Shown one piece after another: positions 46,895-55,779 of a stretch of DNA of 64,000 bases. This DNA comes from Pseudoduganella aquatica (GTDB taxonomy: Bacteria > Pseudomonadota > Gammaproteobacteria > Burkholderiales > Burkholderiaceae_D). Within the stretch, counting starts at the first letter, position 1. Each line of letters opens with the position of its first letter. Under the pieces are notes generated by a model. It did not search any database and was not told the DNA's origin. It was given only the letters and a program-made list of their open reading frames with translations. Position numbers and translations under genes: made by a program. The stretch covers positions 101,424 through 165,423 of the forward strand of contig NZ_WWCU01000010.1 of assembly GCF_009857595.1 (NCBI RefSeq), written 5' to 3'.

Positions 46895-48153
46895 AGCGAT
46901 GGCTCCCGGCGCTGTTCAGGCCCCGCATAGGCCTCTACTGCGTGTTCGCCGGCGGCGGCGCGGCGCTGTGCAAGGTGGTGGTCAAGGTTGGCGACGATGC
47001 GCTCGGCTTCGTCCATCAGGGCGGCGAGCGCCGGTTCAGGGTCGGCAGTGCCGCAGGCCGCGCCGAATTGCAGTGGGTTGGCGGCCAGTTGCAGGCGCGC
47101 GAGCAAGGCCCAGGCCTGGTCAAGTTCGCGCGCCGCCAGAATGCTGTGGCCCGAACGGCGCTCTTGTTGTGCGCGCGGAGACGGCAGGTCGGGGGCGGAC
47201 CAGGCCAGGGCGGGCATGGTGTTGACGTCGAGCGCGAGCAGCGCGACACGCTGCAACAGGCTGCGGTGCGCCAGGAACAAGGCCTGGCCCGGTGGCAGCG
47301 CCACCTGCCGGAAGCCGCTCGACAGCGCGGGCAGCTCAAGGAACAGGCGGCGCAGCGCATGCGCGTCGTCGCGGGCCGTAGCAGCAACAGCGGCGTTCGT
47401 GGCGCCGGCTGCGGCGATGACGGCTGCAGCAGCACCTGCGCCAGCGTGCACGGATGCTGGCGTTGCTTCGTCCAGCAGGATTTCAGCAGTTGCGGGGGCG
47501 TCTGGCATGCTGGCAGACGCGTTGCTGGCGGCGGACGCGTCCGGGGCGGCGGCGGCAGGCGTAGTCTGCGCACGGGCACGCAGCTGGGCGGCGTAGTCGG
47601 TTTGCTCGCCCAGATCTACCGGCAGGCAGTCTTCCACCGTCACGCCGAAGCGCGTGTAGAGCAACTGGTTCAAGCCTGCGCGGAAGCCGTTCCACTCGTC
47701 CAGCGAGGTGCATGGCGGCAGGTCCAGCATGCCTTGCGACAGCGCTTCCTGCACCGCCGCTTCCACGGCCGCCTGCAAGTCCGCCAGGGCCAGCGCTTCC
47801 GCCACTTCGCTGAACAGGTACAAATCAAAGCGCTGCTGCGCCACGCGCGGATCCGCCGCATCGATCAGCACACGGGTGCGCAGGCCGATTTCCGGCGCGG
47901 CGGCATAGGGCGTCACATCCACGCTATATGGCCCCGGATGGAAGGCATACGCCACCTCCCCTTCCTTTGCACTACCGGCGCTTGCCCGCCGAGACTGACC
48001 GCTCTCGCTGAATATCACCTGCACGCAACCGGCGGGTGCCTGCGCGCCGCGCAAGCGCACCGCCACCAGGCTGCGTCCCAGTGCAGCGCAGGACGCATCC
48101 TGTGCGGCATCCTGCGCTGCGCTGCGGCTGCGGACGAAGGAAAAGAGGCCCAT
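46891..48153 (-). CDS. Unrecognised protein of the PBP/SPFH operon, possibly SPFH-like
   Basis: 420 aa, soluble. Residues ~75-190 (FHPGPYSVDV, RFDLYLFSEVAEALALADLQ, LLYTRFGVTVEDCLPVDL) have the order of elements seen in the SPFH domain of the neighbour (G.Y.v; R......e.l...L; L..rfGv.v..v...dL), suggesting a distant relative. An Ala-rich linker (~205-270) and a helical C-terminus follow. The stop overlaps the next start by 4 nt; the start is 2 nt after the preceding stop. No known family. Confidence 0.65.
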   Translation of the reverse strand: MGLFSFVRSRSAAQDAAQDASCAALGRSLVAVRLRGAQAPAGCVQVIFSESGQSRRASAGSAKEGEVAYAFHPGPYSVDVTPYAAAPEIGLRTRVLIDAADPRVAQQRFDLYLFSEVAEALALADLQAAVEAAVQEALSQGMLDLPPCTSLDEWNGFRAGLNQLLYTRFGVTVEDCLPVDLGEQTDYAAQLRARAQTTPAAAAPDASAASNASASMPDAPATAEILLDEATPASVHAGAGAAAAVIAAAGATNAAVAATARDDAHALRRLFLELPALSSGFRQVALPPGQALFLAHRSLLQRVALLALDVNTMPALAWSAPDLPSPRAQQERRSGHSILAARELDQAWALLARLQLAANPLQFGAACGTADPEPALAALMDEAERIVANLDHHLAQRRAAAGEHAVEAYAGPEQRREPSL

Positions 48154-48155
48154 GA

Positions 48156-48734
48156 TTACCGCGCCACCGGCTCAACGGCAAAGCTCGCGCCGTACAGCTG
48201 GAAATGCGCCACCGGTGCTGTGTCGAACGGCCACGCGTGCTCGCATTCGCCGTCCGCGTCCAGCCGGCCCTGCAGCAATATGGCGCCGCCCCCGTCCACC
48301 ACGCGCAGCATGGGCTGCTCGCGCAGCAGGCGCGCAGCGAATGGCGCACCGGCGTCAAGTTTGAGAATGAGCTGCCAGCCCTCCCGGTCATCTTCCCCGT
48401 TTTGCACAAAATGCAACTGCCAGTGGCCGTCGTCCGTCATCAGTTCGTCCAGCACGGCGCTGGTCGAAGCGGCGCGCAGCATACCTGCGCTGCGCTGCCA
48501 CACCGCGTCATTGGCCGCACCAGCCTCCGCTACCGCGCGGCGCTCCAGCGACAACTGGCGAAAGCGCCGCAGCGTCAATGGCGAAGCCTGGAGCGCGGCG
48601 CGCTCGTTCGGCGTAAGCGCGCGGCTGCCGTCCAGCGCCGCCAGCAGCACCGCGTCCGACAGCATCAGGCGGTCTCCCGGCACCGCCCGGGACAGCAGCA
48701 GGCGCTCTTGCAATTTCCGGTCCGGCGTGGTCAT
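48156..48734 (-). CDS. Unrecognised 192-aa protein of the PBP/SPFH operon
   Basis: 192 aa. The N-terminal half is helical (RALTPNERAALQASPLTLRR), the C-terminal half beta-rich (HWQLHFVQNGEDDREGW, LRVVDGGGAILLQGRLDADG). No signal peptide, membrane helix or motif. It overlaps the preceding gene by 4 nt (ATGA), strong evidence of a real coupled gene. Its compact form suggests an accessory or adaptor. In some ways it resembles the zf-HC2-less partner of a sigma-like protein, since the preceding protein ends in a sigma-region-4-like segment, but this is speculative. Confidence 0.65.
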   Translation of the reverse strand: MTTPDRKLQERLLLSRAVPGDRLMLSDAVLLAALDGSRALTPNERAALQASPLTLRRFRQLSLERRAVAEAGAANDAVWQRSAGMLRAASTSAVLDELMTDDGHWQLHFVQNGEDDREGWQLILKLDAGAPFAARLLREQPMLRVVDGGGAILLQGRLDADGECEHAWPFDTAPVAHFQLYGASFAVEPVAR

Positions 48735-50131
48735 TTTTGCATCCTTCCATTCATTGCGTACAGCTTGTCGATGGCCTCGTTGCGGCGCTTGCGCAGCGTC
48801 GGCATCGAAATCCGGTCCAGCGCCGCCAGTTGCTGCAAGGTCGGCAGTTCGCCGGTGGCCGGGTCCAGCCAGGCGTCCGGATAGCTTTCGTCTTCCGCGC
48901 CGAGCAGTTTCTGGTACACCGCCAGCCGGATCGGCAGCGATTCCTCGTCCAGCACCTGCAGCATGCGGCTGCCGCCATCCTGGGCGGCGGTAGCCAGCTC
49001 CATAAAGCGGAGGGGCAAGGAAAGGCTGGCAGCGAGGGCCTGGTCGGCTGCGGCAAGCGCGGGGTCGCGGATGGGCTGGGGCACGTCCGCATCCGCATCG
49101 GAGTCCGCATCAGGCGGGACATCGACGCCATCCTCTTCTCCGGGCGCGGGCAGGATCTGGTCCTCCACATGCTGCCGGGCGTCATCCTCCGACTCGCTCA
49201 CCACGCGCAAATAGTCATCCAGCCAGGCGGTGGCTTCGCCATCGTCGCCGCGCCAATCGTCGGCGCCGCCCATATTGGCAGACAGCGCCTCGTACTCGCC
49301 GATTTCCGCCATCAGCGCGGCAATCTTGCCGGGGCTGTTCTTCAGGCTGGAGAAGCGCTTGGACTTGGTGTGCAGCGGCCCGGGCGAGCCGGCGAAGCGC
49401 TCCTGCGACTCGCTCCAGCGTATCACCCACTCGGCCTTGCACCCGCCTATGGACTTCATCTGGCGGGCTTCGATGGGAATGCCCTCCGCCGCGCGGCCCA
49501 GAATGGCGGCAATCTGCTGCTCGTGCTGCTGCCAGTTGGCGAACAGCTGCTCAATTTCGCGGTAGGCGGTATCGAGCATGCGGTAGGTGTACATTTTATT
49601 GGGACTGCAATCGCGCCCGGTGGCTACCTGGTAATTGTCCGAGTCCACCTTGTCGCGCAGGCCGGCGTACATATCGTTGAATTTCTTGCGCAGCATGGCG
49701 TCGCTGCCGGGGTTCAGCCAGAATGCGCCGTGCCGGGCGTGCTCGCTGGCCAAGGCCGAGGCCAACCCGCTCCAGTACGAGGGCTGCGCCTGGAGTTCGA
49801 ACGCGAGGCTGGTGGCCAGTTCGGAGACGCTTTCGCCGTAGCTGTTGCCCGGCGCTTCACCGCGCGCGCTGCGCTGCGCCTGCCGCAGCTCGGACGCCAG
49901 CGCGTCCGTGTAGATGTCGAGCTGCTCGGCTTCGCATCCGCCGCCAGCCAGCAGCAGCAAATCCATGCGCTGCACGGCCAGCAGCGAGCAGTGGCCCAGC
50001 AGCTTGCGCACCTGTTCCCATCCGTGTTCCTGATAACGCGTTCCCGGCAGCCGCATGTGATCCCGTAGTTCAAAAAAGGTGCCGCCGGACCATAGGGATC
50101 GTATGGTCTTCGACGGACACTTCAAAATCAT
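48731..50131 (-). CDS. Unrecognised protein with C-terminal HTH-like segment
   Basis: 466 aa. Mostly helical, with an N-terminal ~300-residue region of no known family, an acidic linker (DVPPDADSDADADVP) and a C-terminal segment LQQLAALDRISMPTLRKRR plus NEAIDKLYAM. The latter looks like a sigma-70 region-4 or similar HTH. AAGGAT box 8 nt upstream. It starts 38 nt after the PBP stop and couples by 4 nt to the next gene. A regulatory role is possible; not demonstrable from sequence. Confidence 0.65.
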   Translation of the reverse strand: MILKCPSKTIRSLWSGGTFFELRDHMRLPGTRYQEHGWEQVRKLLGHCSLLAVQRMDLLLLAGGGCEAEQLDIYTDALASELRQAQRSARGEAPGNSYGESVSELATSLAFELQAQPSYWSGLASALASEHARHGAFWLNPGSDAMLRKKFNDMYAGLRDKVDSDNYQVATGRDCSPNKMYTYRMLDTAYREIEQLFANWQQHEQQIAAILGRAAEGIPIEARQMKSIGGCKAEWVIRWSESQERFAGSPGPLHTKSKRFSSLKNSPGKIAALMAEIGEYEALSANMGGADDWRGDDGEATAWLDDYLRVVSESEDDARQHVEDQILPAPGEEDGVDVPPDADSDADADVPQPIRDPALAAADQALAASLSLPLRFMELATAAQDGGSRMLQVLDEESLPIRLAVYQKLLGAEDESYPDAWLDPATGELPTLQQLAALDRISMPTLRKRRNEAIDKLYAMNGRMQK

Positions 50132-50169
50132 GCCACATCCTTGACTCAGCCATTCCTCTTGTTACACGC

Positions 50170-53100
50170 CTATTTACCCCTCTGTTCCGCGTTCTGCCCA
50201 GGCCAGCCCGCCAGCAGCGCGGCCACCATGGGCGCGGCATGCTCGCCGCCGCTGGCGCCGGAATGGCTGACAAAGGCCGCCACCGCAAGCCGGTGCGGCT
50301 GCTGCGGCAGGCTGCGCGGCTCCAGCCAGCCGGTGAACCAGACCGTGGCCGCCCCGTCGCTCACAGGCGCGGTGCCGGTCTTGCCGTACAAGCCAAGGCG
50401 CAGCGGTGCCAGCCCAGGCGCGCTGAAAGCGGCGGCGGCGGTGCCGGAGTCCACCACGCCCTTCATGCCGGCGCGGATGCGGTCCAGCCGCGCGCCCAGC
50501 GGCGCGGCTTGCGCGTCGCTAGCCGCTTTGCCGTTCAGCTCCAGCAGCAGCCGAGGCGTGACCGTGGCGCCCTGGCCGATGGCGGCGGACACCATCGCCA
50601 TTTGCAGCGGCGTCGCCTGCATACGGAGGCCGATGGCCATTTGCCGCAGCTCGTGGCGGGTGTGGATTTCGTCCACGTGGGCAGGCGTGGCTTGCAGCGC
50701 GTCGTAGGCCTGCCAGGGAAAGTCGCCGGGCAGCAGGCCGCCGTCCAGCCGCAGGCGCTGCTCGAATCCCAGCCGGTGCGCGGCGGCCGCGATGGGCCGC
50801 ACCGGGTCGAGCGCGCCCGCTTCCAGCGCCTGCACGCCGGGCACACCGCCGTCGGGGCGGCCGAACAGGCTGCGGTCGCTCAGCTCGGAGGACCAGGCGA
50901 ACCAGGTGTTCAGGCTATAGGTCAGCGCTTGCGCCAGTCCCAGCTTGCCTTCCTGCGCGCGCCGATCCAGCCCCTGCTCCTTGTAGTTGGTGATGTGGGC
51001 GCCGCCCGGGCTGGCCGGATAGGTCGCGGCGCCGGTCTGGAAGGCGTAGCCGCGCTGCCGGGCGATGGCGTTGATGGCCGGGAGCGGCATGCCGCTCAGG
51101 AGCGCGTCCAGGCGCGGATCGGTCTGGGCGGCCAGTTCGAGGCCGAGCGCGCTGACGATCTTGAACGTGGAGCCGGGGCTGCGGTGCGCGCCGCCGTCGT
51201 GCTGGAGCGCGGGCAGGCGCAGGGGGCTGCGGGCGGGGTTGGCGCGGTCAAAGTCGCGCACTTCCGGCCAGTTGGCGGAAGTCGCGGGGGCGTTGCCGGC
51301 GCCTGCGGCGGCGAGGATGTCGCCGGTTTCGGCATCGAGCACGATAAAGCCGGCATGGCGCCCTTGCGGCGCGGGCTGGCCGCCGGTGCAGGCCTTGCCG
51401 TCCCAATGGCCCTGGCGCATGCCGATGCAGTCGAGGATGCGCTGGCTGAGCGCTTGCAGCGGCAGGTCGAGCGACAGCTTTGCAGTGGCGCCCGCAGCGC
51501 CGCCGCCCATGGCCGATGCGCGGGCCAGCATGCCGGCAATGCTGCTGGCGTGTTCAGGACCGACTCCCAGCATGGGCGCCAGGCCGGCGTCCAGTGCGGT
51601 GGGCGTGCCGCTGCCGTCCGCCCACAGCAGCGCGCCGTTGCGGTCCTGGAGCTGCACGCCCGCTGCGGCTTTGCCTGCGGCTGGTGCAGCGGGCGCCGCG
51701 CCGGGCAAGGCTGTTTCCAGGGGCTGCCAGACGATGCGCCCTGCTCCCTTGATCACGCGCAGGTGGCGGTAGCCCTGGTCTCCGGCTGCGGCGACACTCG
51801 TCATGTCCAGTGGCTGCACCTCGACGCTGATGGCGCGCGCGCCGGGCAGCGGGTCCAGGGTGAGCTGCACCGCATCGCTCGCGCTACCGCAGCCGCGCCC
51901 TGTGCAGGCGGGAAGCAGCTTTGCATGCGCGCCGCTGACCGAGAGCACGCGTCCGGCCACCAGCAATTGCAGCGCGCCACCGGAGGGCGCAGGCAATGTC
52001 AGTTGCACGGCTTGTGCGGCGCTGGATTGCGGCCAGTAGGCGGCGCGCGTCCAAGGCTGCCAGCCTTGCGGCAGCTCGGCGAACAGACGCGCGGCGGCGG
52101 GCGGCATCTGCGAGGTAGAAGCCAGAGGACTGCCGCCGGCGCTGGCTTCCCAGGCTGGTCCGGACTTCACGCGCCACGCCAGCAGGCGCCGTTCGCTGTT
52201 GTAGATGTCGATCTGCTGCCGCACGTAGGCGCCATCGGCCTGCTGGTACAGGCGCTTGAGCAGCTTGACTGTGGCCTCGCCGGGCTGCACGTGCCGCCAC
52301 TCGGCAAGTTCGGTGGCGCGGGACGACGGTGGGCTGGCCAGCCATTGCGGCAGGTCGCGCGGCGCGACGGCGATCATGCCGCTGGCGTCCAGGCGTACCA
52401 GTCCGGCGTCTTGCAGGGCGGTGAAGAGAATCTGGTCTTCCAGCTGGGCCGTGGCGCGCGCCGGAACCTTGTAGACGCCGGGCTGCAGATAGCCGGTAGC
52501 CGGGCTGCCTTCGGCGGGAAATGCGGCCAGCAGCACTTTGTCGCCCGAAGCTATCATGCTGCCAGCGGCCAGGCTGGCACCGCGGACGCCCGTGCCGGCG
52601 GAAGCGCCATCTGGCTGACGCAACTGATACAGCTGCACAAGCAACTCGCCAGCCTGTGGGCAGCCCACGCTGGCGCGCCGCTCCACGCGCATGGCGGCGC
52701 CGGCGGCCCACGACAGCCAGCCTTGCCGGCGGAATCCCGCAGCGCCGCTGCCGCCCTCCACCACCCGCCCTTCGCTCGCATCGCTCAGCCAGCGCGCCGA
52801 TGCGCCTGGCGCGCTGCGCCAGCTCAGCTCCAACGGTTCGCCGCCGAAGTCCGCGCGCGCGTCGCCGCTGATGCGCACCTCGGGCATTGCCGCCGTGACG
52901 GCGGACTCGCCGCCAACCAGCAGCACGTTGCGCAGTGCGCCGGCAGCAAGGCCGGAGCGCTGCACGTCGTCGAAGCGATAGCCCAGCCGCAGCGGCACCA
53001 GTTTTGCGCTGCCAGGTTCGCGCAGCTGGCTGCACAGGTCCACGCGCACCGTACCGATGCCCTGCATGCCCGCCAGCGCGAGCACTGCGCCGCCCGCCAC

Positions 53101-53481
53101 GGGGCTGAAGCGCACGCCAGCCTGCAGCGTCACTTCCAGCGTGGCGCCCGGCAGTGCGGCTTGATATACGGTTGCCGCATGGCGCTCGCTGGCGGCATCG
53201 GCGGTGGTGATGGTAGCGGCACCAAGCGCGCGCGCATGGCCGATGATGAGCACTGCGCCAGCCAGCGCAGCCAGCGTGCCCAGCCCGGCCATCCACACCG
53301 CGAGCGGAGACATGCCGGCGGCGCGGCGCCGCAGCGAGCTTGCGCCAGCGCTTGCACTAGCCGCGCCTGTCCGCGCCCCTGCGCCAGGCCCTACGCCAGC
53401 GCCGCGCTGCGGACGCGCCCCGGCGCGCAGGTTCCGGCTGCGGCGCCATGTGCGCAGCAAGTGACTGATTTTGGCCCGCAT
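50170..53481 (-). CDS. Class B penicillin-binding protein transpeptidase with very large N-terminal region
   Basis: 1103 aa. A basic cytoplasmic N-terminus and one membrane helix (~60-82) are followed by ~600 residues of beta-rich extracytoplasmic sequence, then the transpeptidase domain. Active-site motifs: SPGSTFK (Ser771, Lys774), SLN (856-858) and KTG (1034-1036). Class B PBPs cross-link peptidoglycan with a SEDS partner, here probably the 29344-31803 protein, which also has a large extracytoplasmic domain. Ordinary FtsI/PBP2 are ~600 aa. First gene of the minus-strand operon. Confidence 0.9.
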   Translation of the reverse strand: MRAKISHLLRTWRRSRNLRAGARPQRGAGVGPGAGARTGAASASAGASSLRRRAAGMSPLAVWMAGLGTLAALAGAVLIIGHARALGAATITTADAASERHAATVYQAALPGATLEVTLQAGVRFSPVAGGAVLALAGMQGIGTVRVDLCSQLREPGSAKLVPLRLGYRFDDVQRSGLAAGALRNVLLVGGESAVTAAMPEVRISGDARADFGGEPLELSWRSAPGASARWLSDASEGRVVEGGSGAAGFRRQGWLSWAAGAAMRVERRASVGCPQAGELLVQLYQLRQPDGASAGTGVRGASLAAGSMIASGDKVLLAAFPAEGSPATGYLQPGVYKVPARATAQLEDQILFTALQDAGLVRLDASGMIAVAPRDLPQWLASPPSSRATELAEWRHVQPGEATVKLLKRLYQQADGAYVRQQIDIYNSERRLLAWRVKSGPAWEASAGGSPLASTSQMPPAAARLFAELPQGWQPWTRAAYWPQSSAAQAVQLTLPAPSGGALQLLVAGRVLSVSGAHAKLLPACTGRGCGSASDAVQLTLDPLPGARAISVEVQPLDMTSVAAAGDQGYRHLRVIKGAGRIVWQPLETALPGAAPAAPAAGKAAAGVQLQDRNGALLWADGSGTPTALDAGLAPMLGVGPEHASSIAGMLARASAMGGGAAGATAKLSLDLPLQALSQRILDCIGMRQGHWDGKACTGGQPAPQGRHAGFIVLDAETGDILAAAGAGNAPATSANWPEVRDFDRANPARSPLRLPALQHDGGAHRSPGSTFKIVSALGLELAAQTDPRLDALLSGMPLPAINAIARQRGYAFQTGAATYPASPGGAHITNYKEQGLDRRAQEGKLGLAQALTYSLNTWFAWSSELSDRSLFGRPDGGVPGVQALEAGALDPVRPIAAAAHRLGFEQRLRLDGGLLPGDFPWQAYDALQATPAHVDEIHTRHELRQMAIGLRMQATPLQMAMVSAAIGQGATVTPRLLLELNGKAASDAQAAPLGARLDRIRAGMKGVVDSGTAAAAFSAPGLAPLRLGLYGKTGTAPVSDGAATVWFTGWLEPRSLPQQPHRLAVAAFVSHSGASGGEHAAPMVAALLAGWPGQNAEQRGK

Positions 53482-53696
53482 ATGCTCCCCGCCCCGGTGG
53501 TGTCTGTATGGCCGGGCTTAGCGGAGGGATGGGGAAAGCGTGGTTCGAAAGCTATCGTTTTATCGCGGGATTTTGCATTTCGCGCCGCAAAAACCGCCAC
53601 TCGTCGCAATCCCTTGGAAGCTTGAGGGCGGATTGAATACAGTGCAGTCATCGGAACACAAAACACCACTCACCCACCACCTGAAGGAAGACTAAA

Positions 53697-53951
53697 ATGA
53701 ACGTCCTGAAAAACTTCGAAGCCCTGTTTGTCGTGACCCTGGGCCTGGCCTGCGCCGCCAACTACGTGCTCGATAGCGGCACCGCAACGGCCACCGAAGC
53801 ACAGCTCATCGTCGCCCGTGCCAACGCACCCGCCATCGCTGCCGCCAAGGACATGCAAGTGGTTGTGGTCAGCGCCAAACGCCCAAGCGCCGAACAGAAA
53901 CTGCAACTGCTGAACGAAGAACGCAAAGCCAACGCTTCGGCCAAGATCTGA
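53697..53951 (+). CDS. Small exported protein of unknown function
   Basis: 84 aa with a perfect AAGGAAGA box and ATG. N-terminal hydrophobic segment (ALFVVTLGLACAANYVLD), then a short helical region ending KLQLLNEERKANASAKI. No domain recognised. It is divergent from the PBP gene across ~215 bp that must hold both promoters. Confidence 0.65.
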   Translation: MNVLKNFEALFVVTLGLACAANYVLDSGTATATEAQLIVARANAPAIAAAKDMQVVVVSAKRPSAEQKLQLLNEERKANASAKI

Positions 53952-53965
53952 TGCCGGCCCAGAAC

Positions 53966-54042
53966 ATTCGCCTGCACGCCATGCGCCCCTCTACAGCGCC
54001 CGCGTGGCAGGCGAATCCTGCTTCTGTGTGCTAGCGCACACA
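53966..54042. terminator. Two hairpins after the small exported gene
   Basis: ATTCGCCTGCACGC (53966-53979) pairs with GCGTGGCAGGCGAAT (54002-54016), one bulged base; then TGTGTGC (54025-54031) with GCACACA (54036-54042), 4-nt loop. Neither has a good T-run, so termination may be Rho-assisted, or the structure may stabilise the transcript. Confidence 0.5.
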
Positions 54043-54145
54043 CCATTCCAAAGCTGTGTCAGTTGTAAGAAGTTGCATCTTCCTTTCTCCGTATCCCTGC
54101 CGCTTGATATAGTGAATTCAGCGTCACACATCAACGGAGAACAAA

Positions 54146-54688
54146 ATGATCAAGCCTACCTTTTACGCAGCAGCCTTGCTGGCTGTAAGCTCTGCCGCTT
54201 TCGCGCCGATGCCTGCTTCGGCACAGGTGGACGTCAACCTGGTCATCGGCACCGCGCCGCCTCCGCTCCGCTATGAAAGCATGCCGCCGCCGCGCCATGG
54301 CTACGTCTGGGCGCCCGGCTACTGGAACTGGAACGGCCATCGCCACGTGTGGGTTGCCGGCCAATGGATGCGCGAACGTCCGGGCTACTACTACATCCAG
54401 CCGCAATGGGTGCAGTCAAACGGCCACTGGATACGCCACGAAGGCCGCTGGGACCGCCGAGGCCGGGGCGATATGGACCATGACGGCATCCCGAACCGCT
54501 ATGACCGCGACCGCGATGGTGACGGTATCCCCAACCGCTACGACAACCACAACAACCGTGGCCATGACCGGGGCCGTGGCCACGACAATGACCGCGACGG
54601 CGTGCCTAACCGCTATGACCGCGACCGCGACGGCGACGGTGTGCCCAACCGCTATGACAGCCGGCCGGACAACCCGCGCCGCAACTAA
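54146..54688 (+). CDS. Exported WXXGXW-repeat protein with Asp-rich calcium-type repeats
   Basis: 180 aa. Signal peptide ending PASAQ, then YXWXXGYWXWXG-type repeats (YVWAPGYWNWNGHRHVW, VAGQWMRERPGYYYI). The C-terminus has repeated DRDGDGIPNRYD-like units (DMDHDGIPNRYD, DRDGDGIPNRYD, DNDRDGVPNRYD, DRDGDGVPNRYD), which match thrombospondin-type-3/calcium-loop patterns. Probably periplasmic or outer-membrane associated and calcium binding. Converges with the sulfur operon (8-nt gap). Confidence 0.85.
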   Translation: MIKPTFYAAALLAVSSAAFAPMPASAQVDVNLVIGTAPPPLRYESMPPPRHGYVWAPGYWNWNGHRHVWVAGQWMRERPGYYYIQPQWVQSNGHWIRHEGRWDRRGRGDMDHDGIPNRYDRDRDGDGIPNRYDNHNNRGHDRGRGHDNDRDGVPNRYDRDRDGDGVPNRYDSRPDNPRRN

Positions 54689-54696
54689 GCCATCAA

Positions 54697-55761
54697 CTAA
54701 GTCCGCTTGACCGGGCTGGCGCTCCAGTACTGCGCCAGCCCGAGGTTCTTCAGGGCCGCGTTCACAAAGCGCGGCTCCAGCAATTCCTCCGATGGCAGGT
54801 CCTGCCGTATCAGCTTCTGGCTGCGCGCAAAAGCAACTACGCGCCGGTAGTGGCGATGCACCACTTCATCATACAAGGGCGTCCAGCGGTCTTTCCAAGG
54901 CAGCGACGGATCGTCGTAGGTACGCCGTATCACGCTTTCCGGCGTGCCGTTGCGCGTGCCGTCGCGGATAACCGCATCCCTGTTCTCATCCTGCGCTGCC
55001 CAGTACTGCGCCTTGATCCAGGCAGTGGCCACCAGCTCGGCCAGCTCCGGGTTGGCGCGCGTGTAATCGCGCCGTCCCCACAGCTCGGCGCGCATCTTGC
55101 GGTCCGGCTGGCCCTTGCTGCTCCAGATGATGCGGCCGATGCCCTTGTCTTCCAAGGGATAGCCGTTCAGCTGGAACAAGCCGTCCACCGCCCCTGTCGC
55201 CAGCGCCGAAGCCCCCGGCTTGATGTCCATGTTCACCAGCTTGAAGTCGCGCGGCGTCAGCCGGTTGTCCTCGATCAGGTGCAGCAGCCCCAGCTCCCAC
55301 GGCCGTCCGCGATGGACGCTGATGCGTTTTCCCTTCAGGTCCAGCAGCGAACGCGCGCTGGAACTGGTGGGCACCAGCAGGAACAGGTCCGCGCCGCGTC
55401 CAGCAGGCACCACCACCTGCGTGCGCACGCCGCCGGCGTTCAATATCACCGACGGCAAGTCCCCATAGGCGGCGAACTCGATGCGGCCGCTGGCAAAAGC
55501 CTCGTTCATGGTCGCGCCGGTGTCGCCCGTCACCGGGAACCACTCCAGCTGCACGCCGCGCTTGGCCAGCTCGCCGGCCAGCCAGCCCTCCTGCTGCACG
55601 CGGTAGGGCGTACCGCTCAAGCTGGCCTTGCCGTTTTCAGCGAAGGCGGTGCTGGCGATGCGCAGCACCTTGGGCTGGCCCTGCGCATGCACAAGGCCGG
55701 GCAGCGCCAGGGTTGACGCCGCCGCCGCCGGGGCCAGCTTCAATAAAGATCGTCTGTCCAT
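54697..55761 (-). CDS. SsuA-like ABC transporter substrate-binding protein
   Basis: 354 aa with a Tat-like signal (DRRSLLKLAPAAAAS). NMT1/SsuA fold: FPVTGDTGATMNEAFASG, IEFAAYGDLPSVI, DLKGKRISVHRGRPWELG and GAVDGLFQLNGYP. Related to the second SBP of this operon (59450-60628). Such proteins bind organosulfur compounds (sulfonates, sulfate esters) or similar anions. Last of seven genes in the operon. Two SBPs for one permease pair suggests two ligand classes. Confidence 0.88.
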   Translation of the reverse strand: MDRRSLLKLAPAAAASTLALPGLVHAQGQPKVLRIASTAFAENGKASLSGTPYRVQQEGWLAGELAKRGVQLEWFPVTGDTGATMNEAFASGRIEFAAYGDLPSVILNAGGVRTQVVVPAGRGADLFLLVPTSSSARSLLDLKGKRISVHRGRPWELGLLHLIEDNRLTPRDFKLVNMDIKPGASALATGAVDGLFQLNGYPLEDKGIGRIIWSSKGQPDRKMRAELWGRRDYTRANPELAELVATAWIKAQYWAAQDENRDAVIRDGTRNGTPESVIRRTYDDPSLPWKDRWTPLYDEVVHRHYRRVVAFARSQKLIRQDLPSEELLEPRFVNAALKNLGLAQYWSASPVKRT

Positions 55762-55779
55762 GCCGCCTCCCGGTATGCG

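Noticed and set aside
28304..53481. Type VI secretion-associated PpkA/PppA/Fha signalling module
   Set aside because: No Tss, Hcp, VgrG or ClpV genes are present, and SEDS and PBP genes are not part of T6SS clusters.
49723..53625. A 1300-codon plus-strand frame antisense to the PBP gene
   Set aside because: Low-complexity Ala/Arg/Gly composition typical of shadows in high-GC DNA; the opposite strand has complete PBP motifs.
54474..54688. CRISPR-like short repeats
   Set aside because: The repeats are in-frame coding units for DxDxDG loops, with no regular spacers.
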